A stretch of 64,000 nucleotides of DNA from Rufibacter sp. DG15C (GCF_001577755.1 NZ_CP010776.1:1860001-1924000); one strand, 5' to 3'; shown: positions 52,673 through 61,889, counted from the stretch's first letter. Numbers and translations: made by a program. Notes: a model not told the origin generated them from the sequence alone.

Positions 52673-54241
52673 CTATTTTACCCGGGTGAACTCCAGTTCT
52701 GAGAAGTGGAAGTCTGGGTTGTTGGCGTCTAGCCTCAACTCGGTCAAGGTGCCGTCTGGGCCGGGTAGGAACCGCACGTTGGTAGGCGTCAAGAGCGCAA
52801 AGTTGTTTTTCCAGTTCAGGTGGAAGATGTCCTGTTTCCAGAAGGTAAGCTCCCCGCCTAAGGCTGGTGCTGAGGGTAAGTTCAATACCAGTTTATTGTT
52901 TTGCAAAGTGACCACGGCGTCTCCGTACATGGGGCTGTGGAACGTACCCACGTAGGCGTCCATGTCACGGGCGTTTTTGATTTTCTCTGCTTTTTCCTTC
53001 GGTTTTTTGGCTTCAGCTTCTTTTTGGGCGGCGTGGGCCTTGGCGGCTAGGTCCAGGTTGAACTGGCTCCAGTCGCGGCCGTTGGTGATGCCCAGGAATT
53101 GGTCTACGGTGTAGGTGGCAATGGGCGCCATGATGCTGCTCATGCTGTTGGTCAAAATGACAATGCCTAGCTTTTCTTCGGGCACCAGCACCGTGCGGCT
53201 GTTCATGCCCTCGTGGCCGCCGCCGTGTACCACAATCTTGCGGCCTTGGTAGTCATTGAGCATCCAACCCAGGCCCGCGCCTGAGAAGTGAGTGGAAGGG
53301 TTGATGGTTTGCGCCTGCGCCGGAACTGGCGTAGAGTTATGCAGCGTCCACATCATGTGGCTGGAGGCTTCAGAGAAAATGCGCTTGCCGTTGTAGGTGC
53401 CCCGGTTCAATTGAAGTTTCAGCCATTTGGCGTCTTGCAGCACGTTGGTGAAAATACCGGCGGCGGGATTCCAGTTGTCCCAGGCAGTCAGCACGGTGGG
53501 TACGGGTTTGCCGTTTTCTTTCTCAGGGTTGGCATGGGGCGTGGCTACGTTGGCCACGCCATTCAACTGGTTCACGCTGGTATAGGTGCGGGTCATGCCC
53601 AGCGGCTGGATGATGCGCTCCTGCACAAACTGCTCCCAGGACTGCCCCGAGATGGCCTCAATCACCTGCCCGGCGGCAATAAAGCCCAGGTTGGAGTAGC
53701 CGTAGCCGTCTCTAAAGCCATAGGTGGGTTTAAGGTACTTGGCGCGCTCCAAAATTTCTTTTCTAGAGAAGGTGGTGTTGTACCAAAGCAAGTCCCCGGA
53801 GAACGTCTGGTAGCCCATGCGGTGGCTCAAGAGGTCTTTGATATTGACTTCCTTGGTCACAAACGGATCATACAACTGGAGCCAGGGCAGGTACTTAATC
53901 ACCTTGTCGTCCCACTTCAGTTTACCCTCATCCACCAGAATGGCCAGCGCCGCTGCCGTGTAGGCCTTGGTGTTGGAGGCAATCCCGAAGACGGTGTTCA
54001 CGTCCACGCCGCCGCCTTTCTGCTGGTCCAGCACGCCGTAGCCTTTGGCAAACACGATGGAGTCATTCTTGACGATGGCAATGGCCATGCCCGGCACGTT
54101 CCAGTCTTTGAGGGCTTTCTGGTAATAGGCATCCAGTTTCTGGAAGTCGGCCTGCGCCTTTGCCCAGAACGGCGCCGTGAGCAGCAAGGCTACTAAGAGA
54201 AGCTGTCTGCGTAAAAATCTTGGAGGGATAGAAAAGGTCAT
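52673..54241 (-). CDS. Secreted class C beta-lactamase-like serine hydrolase
   Basis: 522 residues with a signal peptide ending AKAQ. Penicillin-binding/beta-lactamase C fold: nucleophile SNTK (Ser-x-x-Lys), Tyr-Ser-Asn in GYGYSNLG, and VHGGGHEG in the place of the KTG box. A C-terminal DUF3471-like lipocalin domain (MDAYVGTFHSPMYGDAVVTL) follows a lysine-rich linker (KEAEAKKPKEKAEKIKN). Such proteins are mostly peptidases or esterases rather than antibiotic-resistance enzymes. Confidence 0.92.
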   Translation of the reverse strand: MTFSIPPRFLRRQLLLVALLLTAPFWAKAQADFQKLDAYYQKALKDWNVPGMAIAIVKNDSIVFAKGYGVLDQQKGGGVDVNTVFGIASNTKAYTAAALAILVDEGKLKWDDKVIKYLPWLQLYDPFVTKEVNIKDLLSHRMGYQTFSGDLLWYNTTFSRKEILERAKYLKPTYGFRDGYGYSNLGFIAAGQVIEAISGQSWEQFVQERIIQPLGMTRTYTSVNQLNGVANVATPHANPEKENGKPVPTVLTAWDNWNPAAGIFTNVLQDAKWLKLQLNRGTYNGKRIFSEASSHMMWTLHNSTPVPAQAQTINPSTHFSGAGLGWMLNDYQGRKIVVHGGGHEGMNSRTVLVPEEKLGIVILTNSMSSIMAPIATYTVDQFLGITNGRDWSQFNLDLAAKAHAAQKEAEAKKPKEKAEKIKNARDMDAYVGTFHSPMYGDAVVTLQNNKLVLNLPSAPALGGELTFWKQDIFHLNWKNNFALLTPTNVRFLPGPDGTLTELRLDANNPDFHFSELEFTRVK

Positions 54242-54340
54242 GGAGGTTACGGATGATTTTACGGCAGGAAGTTACGTAAAAGCCTCAGGGTTTGAAACAG
54301 GCACTGGCCTAGCGGTCAAAACAGTTTGGCCTAGAATTGC

Positions 54341-54348
54341 TACCTTTG
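54341..54348 (+). promoter_or_regulatory. -7 element (TACCTTTG) of ruvX
   Basis: TACCTTTG ends two bases before P38 copy 25; transcription would start within the palindrome. No -33 TTG at the normal distance. Confidence 0.5.
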
Positions 54349-54349
54349 T

Positions 54350-54387
54350 CGTTTCTAGGCCATTTTCCAGAAAACAGGTCAAAAACG
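54350..54387. repeat. P38 palindrome, copy 25, in the ruvX leader
   Basis: 38 bp, CGTTTCTAGGCCA to CAGGTCAAAAACG. It ends six bases before the ruvX ATG. Confidence 0.8.
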
Positions 54388-54393
54388 AAACGC

Positions 54394-54813
54394 ATGGGAC
54401 GCATTCTGGCGATTGATTATGGAGTGAAGCGCGTGGGGATAGCCGTCACGGACCCTTTGCAGCTCATCGCCTCGGCGCTGGACACGGTGCACGCCCAGGA
54501 CGTGCTGGCTTTTTTGACTAGCTATGTGCAAAAGGAGGAGGTAGACCTGTTTGTGGTGGGCATGCCTGTGCACCTGGACGGAAACGCCACCAACAACACC
54601 CAGCACGTGGTTGGTTTCATCAGAAAGCTGCAGAAACAGTTCCCAGAGATACCCGTGGTCACCCATGATGAACGCTTTACCTCCAGAATGGCGTTTCAGA
54701 CCATGGTAGACATGGGCCTGGGTAAAAAAGCCCGTGCTAACAAAGAGACGGTGGACAAGATTAGCGCCACCATTATTTTACAGAGTTATTTAGAGAGCAG
54801 ACAATACTTATGA
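54394..54813 (+). CDS. ruvX: Holliday junction resolvase-like / pre-16S rRNA nuclease
   Basis: 139 residues from the ATG at 54394; an upstream in-frame start would translate P38 copy 25 and is rejected. RNase H-like YqgF fold: MGRILAIDYGVKRVGIAVTD with the first catalytic Asp, VVGMPVHLDG, HDERFTS with the Glu, and a late Asp in VDKISATIIL. It is implicated in 16S rRNA 5'-end maturation and once proposed as a junction resolvase. Overlaps def by four bases (ATGA). Confidence 0.95.
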   Translation: MGRILAIDYGVKRVGIAVTDPLQLIASALDTVHAQDVLAFLTSYVQKEEVDLFVVGMPVHLDGNATNNTQHVVGFIRKLQKQFPEIPVVTHDERFTSRMAFQTMVDMGLGKKARANKETVDKISATIILQSYLESRQYL

Positions 54814-55376
54814 TCTACCCTATTGTTGCCTACGGCGATCCGGTTCTAAGAGCCAAAGCCAAAGACATAGCCCTTGACGCTCCCGAGCTACCTAAGCTCA
54901 TAGAAGACATGTTTGAGACCATGTACCACGCCCACGGCGTAGGTTTGGCTGCTCCGCAGATTGGCAAGAGCGTGCGTCTGTTTGTGATTGACTCCACCCC
55001 GTTCATGGAAGACGAGGACAAAGACAAAGGCGTGAAGAAAGCGTTCATTAACCCCGTGATTCTGGAAGAGTCCGGCGAGGAGTGGGGCTTTGACGAAGGC
55101 TGCCTGAGCATACCCGGCGTGCGCGAAGAAGTTTGGCGCCAGGAGTACGTCAAGATTCAGTACCAGGACCTGGACGGCAAGACCCACGTGGAGCAGTTTG
55201 ATGATTTGACGGCTCGTGTGATTCAGCATGAGTATGACCACATTGAAGGCATCCTGTTCACCGACCACCTGTCTGGCCTCAAGAAGCGCCTCTTAAAAGG
55301 CAAGCTCACCAAAATCTCCAAAGGAGACGTAGATGCCGACTACCGCATGAAATTTGCCGGTATGAACAAACGGTAA
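54810..55376 (+). CDS. def: Peptide deformylase
   Basis: 188 residues. Removes the N-terminal formyl group from new proteins using a metal. All three motifs are intact: GVGLAAPQIG, EGCLSIPG (Cys ligand) and HEYDH (two His ligands and catalytic Glu). Translationally coupled to ruvX. An acidic insert (EDEDKDKG) between strands is usual for Bacteroidota. Confidence 0.97.
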   Translation: MIYPIVAYGDPVLRAKAKDIALDAPELPKLIEDMFETMYHAHGVGLAAPQIGKSVRLFVIDSTPFMEDEDKDKGVKKAFINPVILEESGEEWGFDEGCLSIPGVREEVWRQEYVKIQYQDLDGKTHVEQFDDLTARVIQHEYDHIEGILFTDHLSGLKKRLLKGKLTKISKGDVDADYRMKFAGMNKR

Positions 55377-55394
55377 GCGACTTATAGATTATAG

Positions 55395-55431
55395 AAAAGC
55401 CTCACTTGTTGCAGAACAGGTGAGGCTTTTT
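55395..55431. terminator. Terminator of def
   Basis: AAAAGCCTCACTTGTT pairs in part with AACAGGTGAGGCTTTT, between convergent genes; P38 copy 26 starts directly after it. Confidence 0.85.
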
Positions 55432-55469
55432 CGTTTTTGGCCTGTTTTGGCGGAAAGGGGCTAAAAACA
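55432..55469. repeat. P38 palindrome, copy 26
   Basis: 38 bp, CGTTTTTGGCCTG to GGGGCTAAAAACA. Confidence 0.82.
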
Positions 55470-55479
55470 GAAACACAGA

Positions 55480-56226
55480 TTAATACACCTTCTCTATTAA
55501 ACCACTTAGACATCCTTTGCAGGCAACTACTTCAGAATTACGGTTTTTGATATGCTGGATCATGCGTTTCTGATCAGGAGTTATTTTCTTTTCTAAAGAA
55601 GAAAGCATTTCAAAGCCCGTTACGGCAAAGGACTGGGTTTCCACACTCAGACTGGTTAGCATTTCTCCTAATTTCTGAGTGTTGGAATTTTTGACCAGCC
55701 GTTCTATTTGTTTTCCCTCTTCTGTTTTAGGCGACCCATCTCCGCAATAAAAGGCATACACCAACTCTTTAGAAATTTCAACGGCTACCTCCTTGCTGGT
55801 TTTACTGCTTTTGTAGAAGCTGTTTCTGGTAGCTAAATATGTATTTATCGCTTCTTCTTGAATGCGGATACTGCGTAGTTTTCTATTGTCTTTATGAGAT
55901 AGCACTGACATTAGAATAGAATCATTATGTGTGATTAGGTCTATTTGAAAATAACCAAAGTTTACCCCGAAGTTAACCCTTTGATGTTGGTGGTTAAAAT
56001 CTATGTCTCTGGTAAATACCAAAGAAAGCTTGCTTCTGGAGGGGATTCCCTTTTTGTATAGGCTATCTAATTTTAGATGAAGAACCTGTGTATTGGGAGA
56101 TTGGGCCAAGATATTTTTAACCACTATAAAGTTTTTATCTACCTCCTGCCCAAAAGAACTGAAAACGGGAACACAGGTTGCCATAAGAAGGGAAAGCAGG
56201 AGTGATTTGAAAAATAATCTGGCCAT
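55480..56226 (-). CDS. Orphan secreted protein, AT-rich
   Basis: 248 residues with a signal peptide (MARLFFKSLLLSLLMATCVPVF). GC is near 40 percent, below neighbours. The mature part is beta-rich then helical (LEKKITPDQKRMIQHIKNRN) and has a CKGCLSG motif near the C-terminus. No family is recognised. Confidence 0.7.
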   Translation of the reverse strand: MARLFFKSLLLSLLMATCVPVFSSFGQEVDKNFIVVKNILAQSPNTQVLHLKLDSLYKKGIPSRSKLSLVFTRDIDFNHQHQRVNFGVNFGYFQIDLITHNDSILMSVLSHKDNRKLRSIRIQEEAINTYLATRNSFYKSSKTSKEVAVEISKELVYAFYCGDGSPKTEEGKQIERLVKNSNTQKLGEMLTSLSVETQSFAVTGFEMLSSLEKKITPDQKRMIQHIKNRNSEVVACKGCLSGLIEKVY

Positions 56227-56295
56227 AGCTGAAAACGGGAATCGATTCCCAAGATAGAAACATGACAGGGGTTTGCAAGAGAATCTAATCCTCCC

Positions 56296-56386
56296 TTGTC
56301 ATCCTGAAAGGATCTTGGTTGCAAGCTGTAACAACATGTAGTAAACGCTTTGTTAGTTTGGCCACAAGATCCTTTCAGGATGACAA
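56296..56386. mobile_element. TGTCATCC-family inverted repeat, short form
   Basis: About 91 bp with ends TTGTCATCCTGAAAGGATCT and AGATCCTTTCAGGATGACAA, which are exact reverse complements over 20 bases. Shares the interior GCAAGCTGTAACA with the copy at 18933-19022. Confidence 0.75.
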
Positions 56387-56410
56387 AAGTAAAAGACTTT
56401 AATTTCCCTT

Positions 56411-56770
56411 CTACCTCCCATGAAACGTCAGCCTGTTTCCAAACGGGTCTATCACTTCCATGGCGAGCGTGTTGCCGCCTAGGGTGGTGGCTTCTAGTTC
56501 TGGTCGGTTGAACTTGTAAGGCTTGGCCAGGAGTTGGTGGTGGTATTCCTTGAGGTCTTTGAAGAGGCTGATGTAGGCCCGGGCGCCGGGGGTGCAGTCG
56601 CCGTGGTGCTCGGTGAGGTGCAGGTGCATGTCTTGCAGGGAGACCTGTAAATAATGTGGCGCATTGTCAGGCTTGTCTTCCCAGTCTACTTTAAAGCCCA
56701 GCCAAGAGACGTAGAACTCAAGAGCCTTCTGGTAATCAAATATCCTGAAAATAGGGGTGATGGTAGCCAT
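56411..56770 (-). CDS. Glyoxalase/bleomycin-resistance-fold protein
   Basis: 119 residues, one VOC unit pair: FRIFDYQKALEFYVSWLGFKVDW at the start, LHLTEHHGDCTPG, and EVIDPFGNRLTFHGR at the end, the usual VOC closing motif. His/Glu metal ligands are present (HLHLTEH, ME), so a metal-dependent lyase, dioxygenase or binding role is possible. Called glyoxalase superfamily only. Confidence 0.88.
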   Translation of the reverse strand: MATITPIFRIFDYQKALEFYVSWLGFKVDWEDKPDNAPHYLQVSLQDMHLHLTEHHGDCTPGARAYISLFKDLKEYHHQLLAKPYKFNRPELEATTLGGNTLAMEVIDPFGNRLTFHGR

Positions 56771-56876
56771 GGCGTCTTCGGGTTAAGATGAAAAGGAGAG
56801 GAGTTTAGTCTAAGGCTCCGTCAATATAAGAAGCCTTCCCGGGAAAACTGAACCGTTGATTCACGTATAATTCTGC

Positions 56877-57827
56877 ATGTCACGAGTATTGCTGCTGTTC
56901 TCACTCCTTTTTACGGCTGTCACGTCTGCAGGGGCGTGGGGATTTTACGCCCACCAGCGCATCAATCGGCAGGCGGTCTTCACCTTGCCGCCAGAGATGA
57001 TAGGTTTCTACAAACAGCACGTGGCCTACCTCACAGAACAAGCCGTGGCCCCCGACAAACGCCGCTATGCCGTGCCCGAGGAAGGCGCCCGCCACTTCAT
57101 TGACCTGGACGTCTACGGCGACAGCGCCGCCCACAAGCTGCCGCGCAACTGGGAGGCCGCCGTGGAGCAGTTCACGTTGGATAGCCTGCAACGGCACGGC
57201 ATCGTGCCCTGGCACATCAACCTTATGCAGTACCAACTCACCGAGGCTTTCAAGCAACATGATGTGCAACGCATTTTAAGAATTTCCGCGGAACTAGGAC
57301 ATTACGTGGCAGACGCCTGCGTGCCTTTGCACACCACCAAGAACTACAACGGCCAGTTCACCAATCAACGCGGCATCCATGGCCTCTGGGAGAGCCGCCT
57401 CCCCGAACTCTGGAGCCAGGGCTATGACTTCTTTTTAGGTCCGCCTCAATTGCTCAAAAGCCCCAGCCGCACCTCCTGGGAGATCGTAGCCCGCTCCAAC
57501 GCTGCCCTGGATTCTGTCTTCACATTTGAGCTGCAAGTGACCCAGCGCTTAGCCGAGGACAAGAAATACAGCCTGGAGGAACGCGGCAGCACCACCGTCA
57601 AAGTCTATTCCAGGGAGTTCAGCAAGGAGTACCACCAGGCCCTGCAGGGACAAGTAGAGCGCCAGATGCGCTTAGCCACGCACCTGGTGGCCAGCTACTG
57701 GTACACCGCCTGGGTCAATGCCGGCCAACCCGATCTCAAGCACCTGCAGCCCCTCACCCCAGAACAGCGCCAGCAACTAGAGGCAGACAAAGTCACCTTC
57801 CAAACTGGCGAGCACGAGGACCGGTGA
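56877..57827 (+). CDS. Secreted zinc-dependent phospholipase C / S1-P1 nuclease-like protein
   Basis: 316 residues. The signal peptide should be cleaved just before WGFYAH, so the mature N-terminal Trp could act as a zinc ligand, as in the PLC/P1 nuclease fold. Further ligands: AHQRIN, RHFIDLD, and GHYVADACVPLHTTKNY, the H-x3-D and H pattern of the three-zinc site. It would hydrolyse phosphodiesters outside the cytoplasm; the substrate is not predictable. Confidence 0.85.
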   Translation: MSRVLLLFSLLFTAVTSAGAWGFYAHQRINRQAVFTLPPEMIGFYKQHVAYLTEQAVAPDKRRYAVPEEGARHFIDLDVYGDSAAHKLPRNWEAAVEQFTLDSLQRHGIVPWHINLMQYQLTEAFKQHDVQRILRISAELGHYVADACVPLHTTKNYNGQFTNQRGIHGLWESRLPELWSQGYDFFLGPPQLLKSPSRTSWEIVARSNAALDSVFTFELQVTQRLAEDKKYSLEERGSTTVKVYSREFSKEYHQALQGQVERQMRLATHLVASYWYTAWVNAGQPDLKHLQPLTPEQRQQLEADKVTFQTGEHEDR

Positions 57828-57888
57828 TGTAGCTGCCCCATGACCCAGGCTACTGCATCCCATCTCCTTGGGAGGGGTAGGACCGCAT

Positions 57889-57926
57889 CGTTTTCGGGCT
57901 AATTTCCAGGAAACAGGCCAAAAACG
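57889..57926. repeat. P38 palindrome, copy 27
   Basis: 38 bp, CGTTTTCGGGCTA to CAGGCCAAAAACG. Confidence 0.85.
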
Positions 57927-58042
57927 GAACCTGGCTAGAAAGAAAGCGGCAAGATGAGGCCGGCCATTTCTCAAATAGAAAGAAAGTGCTTTACTTTAGA
58001 AAAGAATGCTGTTGTGTACAGACAGCCACAAATACTCCAGAT

Positions 58043-58744
58043 ATGACTTTAATGAACGTGAGCGGCCGAAGCCTATATGTAATAGCTATTTCCTTGGGCC
58101 TTGGTTTTGCCAGCTGTAAGCCAGAACCAAAAGAAGAAATTCAAACAGAAGCCACTACCCAGACAGAAACTGCTTCGGCGCCCAGCACCCCAGAAGATGA
58201 AACGGGCTTAGAGGCAGACTTTGACATTACCTTTCCAGAAGGCTTTAACCTGGCCAGCCTGAGCCTGCCCGAAGGTGACACCAAAGACCCCTTAAAGCAG
58301 GTGGAGCGCTTGTCTATGATGCATGTGATGCAGGACCCTTGGACCAAACTAGACCGCCAATACAGAGAACTGCTGCTGGTGCATGAAGATGAGCCGTACT
58401 TGTTTATTCTGCAGCAGCAGGCCGCCAACGTCATGCTACGTAACCACCTGTTCGGGCATTATTACCAGGATCCTAGCAACCCGCAGCTGCTAGAGGCCAT
58501 CGGTTTTTACACCAAGCAATTGCTGGAGGCCAAGTCTGAAGACGCCGAGCTGGTTTACAAATGCCTGCGCGCCCTCAAAGACACCTGGCCCGATGACCAG
58601 TTAACGCAAGTGGCCATGGCCACGGCAAACCGGGTACAGGCCCGTCCGGTCACCTCCAGCGCAGATACCACGCAGGGTAGAGGCAAATACCGCCATACCT
58701 ACGCCCGCGCCTTAAAGAAAATGGTCACTAACCTAAACAAGTAA
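58043..58744 (+). CDS. Hypothetical lipoprotein
   Basis: 233 residues from the ATG at 58043 (a second ATG at 58052). Lipobox FASC near residue 23, then an acidic Glu/Thr-rich linker of about 35 residues and a helical domain (LDRQYRELLLVHEDEPYLFI, TYARALKKMVTNLNK). No family is recognised. It lies 139 bases ahead of the S41 protease gene in the same direction. Confidence 0.75.
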   Translation: MTLMNVSGRSLYVIAISLGLGFASCKPEPKEEIQTEATTQTETASAPSTPEDETGLEADFDITFPEGFNLASLSLPEGDTKDPLKQVERLSMMHVMQDPWTKLDRQYRELLLVHEDEPYLFILQQQAANVMLRNHLFGHYYQDPSNPQLLEAIGFYTKQLLEAKSEDAELVYKCLRALKDTWPDDQLTQVAMATANRVQARPVTSSADTTQGRGKYRHTYARALKKMVTNLNK

Positions 58745-58883
58745 GCAAGCTGGCAGACGCAACTTTCAAGAGGTGAATTTTGTATTATGAGGGAGGCATC
58801 TGGCGGTTTACATCTTTTCTGCTTATCTAGCAATTGTATTTGCGACAGAACATTGCCACCCATTACCTGTTTTACCTTTTACC

Positions 58884-60521
58884 ATGGCTGAAAAGATTAA
58901 AAATTCCACTTTCCAAATACGGTTACCGCTCTTTCTAGGCTTGGCGGTGGCATTGGGCGTTTTGCTGGGGGCTACCATTTTCAGGCCCAGCGCCAGCAAC
59001 CCAGAAGGCACGGCCCGCGGCTACCTTAAGTTCAGGGAGATCCTCAGCTACATAGACCGCGAGTACGTGGACACCGTCAACACCGAGGAGTTGTCTGAGT
59101 ACGCCATTGCCCAAATGCTGGAAAAGCTGGACCCGCATTCGTCTTATATTCCGGCCAAAGAACTGAGCCTGGCCAAGTCTTACTTAGAAAGCGATTTTGA
59201 CGGCATTGGCGTGGAGTTTAACATCTTTAGAGACACGCTGTACGTAATTGCGCCCATGAGCGGCGGACCTTCTGAGCAAGTAGGCATTCAGGCCGGTGAC
59301 AAGATCATCAAAGTAGACAACGAGAGCATGACCGGCGGAAACCTGACCACGGAGAAGGTCTTCGCCAAGCTGCGCGGTCCCCGCAACTCAAAAGTGACCC
59401 TGACCATCCTACGCCGCGGCGAGAAAAAACCGATTGCCTTCAACGTGACGCGCCGCAAGATTCCGTCTGTATCTGTAGACGTGGGGTACATGGTAGATGA
59501 CCAGACCGGATATATCAAAGTGAGCCGCTTCTCTAACGGCACCTATGACGAGTTTAAGCAGAAGCTCACGGGCCTGAAAAAACAAGGCATGAAGCGTCTG
59601 GTGCTGGACCTACGGGATAATCCCGGCGGCTACCTGGACCATGCCACGCGCATGGCTGATGAATTTATCTCGGGCACCAAGAAACTAGTGTACACAGACG
59701 GCAAAGGCTCTAAATATGATGCTGACTACTACGCCCGCGCCCGCGGCGACTTTGAAAGCGGTGACCTGGTGGTGTTGGTGAACGAAGGCAGCGCTAGTGC
59801 CTCAGAGATTCTGGCCGGCGCCCTGCAGGACCATGACCGTGCCCTGATTGTGGGCAGGCGCTCTTTTGGCAAAGGTTTGGTGCAGGTGCCCATCTCTCTG
59901 TCAGACGGCGGCGAGTTGCGCTTGACCATCTCCAGGTACTACACGCCTAGCGGTCGTTCCATCCAGAAACCGTACAGCCCAGAGACCTCAGACGACTATG
60001 AAAACGAGTTGGAGGAGCGCTACAAGCACGGCGAGTTCTTCAGCCAAGACAGCATCAAGTTTAATGACTCTTTGAAGTACAAGACAGACAAAGGCCGTTT
60101 AGTGTATGGCGGCGGCGGGATTATGCCAGACGTGTTCGTGCCGAGGGATACCATGGAGTATACCAACCTGCTGGTAGAACTGTACCGCAAGAACGTACTA
60201 CGTGAGTATGCCTTGACTTACTACAGAGATCATAAGAAAGAACTGGAGAAAATGCCGTTACCGCAGTTTAAGTCAACCTTTACGGTCACGGACGCCATGG
60301 TGCAGAGCATGTTAAAAGACGCCAGTCTGGCCGGGGTAAAAGTAGACTCGAAAGAACTACAGCGCTCTAACAGAGTCATCAAGAACAATTTGAAAGCCTT
60401 TGTGGCCAGAAGCATTTATCAGGCTGATGGCTTCTATCCAGTACTCAACGAACTGGATGCTGATTTCCAGAAGGCGCTGAACTCCTTTGGGCAGGCCAGG
60501 CAAATTAGTTTAGGAAAATAA
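58884..60521 (+). CDS. ctpA: Carboxy-terminal processing protease (S41, CtpA type)
   Basis: 545 residues with an N-terminal membrane anchor (LFLGLAVALGVLLGATIF). PDZ domain (about 95-180, GIGVEFNIFRDTLYVIAP, GIQAGDKIIKVDN) followed by the S41 core: LVLDLRDNPGGYLDHA, catalytic Ser in NEGSASASEI and Lys in GRRSFGKGLVQ. A C-terminal helical extension of about 130 residues follows. It trims C-termini of envelope proteins. Confidence 0.95.
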   Translation: MAEKIKNSTFQIRLPLFLGLAVALGVLLGATIFRPSASNPEGTARGYLKFREILSYIDREYVDTVNTEELSEYAIAQMLEKLDPHSSYIPAKELSLAKSYLESDFDGIGVEFNIFRDTLYVIAPMSGGPSEQVGIQAGDKIIKVDNESMTGGNLTTEKVFAKLRGPRNSKVTLTILRRGEKKPIAFNVTRRKIPSVSVDVGYMVDDQTGYIKVSRFSNGTYDEFKQKLTGLKKQGMKRLVLDLRDNPGGYLDHATRMADEFISGTKKLVYTDGKGSKYDADYYARARGDFESGDLVVLVNEGSASASEILAGALQDHDRALIVGRRSFGKGLVQVPISLSDGGELRLTISRYYTPSGRSIQKPYSPETSDDYENELEERYKHGEFFSQDSIKFNDSLKYKTDKGRLVYGGGGIMPDVFVPRDTMEYTNLLVELYRKNVLREYALTYYRDHKKELEKMPLPQFKSTFTVTDAMVQSMLKDASLAGVKVDSKELQRSNRVIKNNLKAFVARSIYQADGFYPVLNELDADFQKALNSFGQARQISLGK

Positions 60522-60527
60522 GCCAGA

Positions 60528-60564
60528 AAGCGCAACGGGAAACCAAACCTGTTGCGCTTTTTTG
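60528..60564 (+). terminator. Terminator of ctpA
   Basis: AAAGCGCAAC pairs with GTTGCGCTTT, followed by a T-run. Confidence 0.85.
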
Positions 60565-60592
60565 TTTTCTTTACTTTTTAAGCGCGCTCTGT

Positions 60593-60630
60593 CGTTTTTG
60601 GCCTGTTTCCTGGAAACCAAGCCAAAAACG
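60593..60630. repeat. P38 palindrome, copy 28
   Basis: 38 bp, CGTTTTTGGCCTG to AAGCCAAAAACG, CTGG centre. Confidence 0.87.
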
Positions 60631-60689
60631 ATGCTGTAAACAAGAGTGCATTCACTCATTCCTTCCATCACTCAATCATTCATTTTGTA

Positions 60690-61889
60690 ATGGCATATTA
60701 TCATAAGCTAGGCACCTTCCCGCATAAACGGCACACGCAGTTCAGGCAGCCCGACGGCAGTCTGTACCATGAGCAGTTGGTGGGTACCCTGGGCTTCAGT
60801 GGGGTTTCTTCCTTGCTGTACCACAAGAACCCGCCTACCAAGATTACGCGCATAGATGAACCGGTGCCGTACGCGCCAACCAAGTCCAATGTGCCGCTGG
60901 CGCCCTACCATTTGCGTCCCTTCAAAGGCGAATCTACGGGCCAGGACTATTTGAGCGCGCGCAAGACGGTCTTGATGAACAATGACTGCGTGATCTCTAT
61001 CTGCTTGCCGGTGGAGCGCGAGATGACGTATTTCTACAAGAATGCGCTGGCAGATGAGATTGTGTTTATCCATGAGGGCTCGGGTGAGTTGCTGTCCCAG
61101 ATGGGCCGCCTGGAGGTACGGGCTGGTGACTACGTAGTCATTCCCAGAACCATCATCCACCAATGGAAGTGGAACGAAGGCCCCGTACGCCTACTCATCA
61201 CCGAGAGCTTCAGTCCGGTAGAGACGGTGCGCCGCTATAGAAACCACTTCGGGCAGTTGCTGGAACATTCACCGTACTGTGAGCGTGACATTAGAGCGCC
61301 GCATGAACTTATCCAGGATGATGCTCCCGGCGATTATCTGGTACAGATCAAAAAGGAAGGCTTCCTGCATCAGTACCATTATGGCTTCTCACCGCTGGAT
61401 GTGGTGGGCTGGGACGGCTACTTCTATCCGTACGCGTTGTCCATCCATGACTTTGAGCCCATTACCGGCCGCATTCACCAGCCGCCTCCCGTGCACCAGA
61501 CCTTTGAGACGCAGGGATTTGTGGTGTGCTCCTTCGTGCCGCGTTTGTTTGACTATCATCCATTGGCCATTCCGGCGCCTTACAACCACTCCAACGTAGA
61601 TTCAGACGAAATCCTGTACTACGTAGAAGGCAACTTCATGAGCCGCAAGGGCGTGGACATCGGGTCGTTTACCATCCACCCAAGCGGCCTGCCGCACGGT
61701 CCGCACCCGGGTACGGTAGAGGCCAGCATTGGCAAGAAAGAGACGCATGAACTGGCCGTCATGATTGACACCTTTAAGCCGCTCTATTTAACCAACGAGG
61801 CCTTAGAGTTGCTGGACCAGAACTACCCCATGAGCTGGAACCCAGACGTAGCCCCTGCCGCCCCCAGACCCGCAGATATGATGGATTAG
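60690..61889 (+). CDS. hmgA: Homogentisate 1,2-dioxygenase
   Basis: 399 residues, the bacterial HmgA length class. Opens the ring of homogentisate to maleylacetoacetate in tyrosine degradation. Seen: FIHEGSGELLSQMGRLEVRAGDYVVIP (cupin), PYNHSNVDSDEILYYVEG with iron ligands His and Glu, and FTIHPSGLPHGPHPG with the third His. Fumarylacetoacetase and maleylacetoacetate isomerase are not adjacent. Confidence 0.93.
   Translation: MAYYHKLGTFPHKRHTQFRQPDGSLYHEQLVGTLGFSGVSSLLYHKNPPTKITRIDEPVPYAPTKSNVPLAPYHLRPFKGESTGQDYLSARKTVLMNNDCVISICLPVEREMTYFYKNALADEIVFIHEGSGELLSQMGRLEVRAGDYVVIPRTIIHQWKWNEGPVRLLITESFSPVETVRRYRNHFGQLLEHSPYCERDIRAPHELIQDDAPGDYLVQIKKEGFLHQYHYGFSPLDVVGWDGYFYPYALSIHDFEPITGRIHQPPPVHQTFETQGFVVCSFVPRLFDYHPLAIPAPYNHSNVDSDEILYYVEGNFMSRKGVDIGSFTIHPSGLPHGPHPGTVEASIGKKETHELAVMIDTFKPLYLTNEALELLDQNYPMSWNPDVAPAAPRPADMMD

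Noticed and set aside
53288-54196. 302-codon plus-strand frame
   Set aside because: Antisense of the beta-lactamase-like gene; Gly/His/Val-rich shadow.
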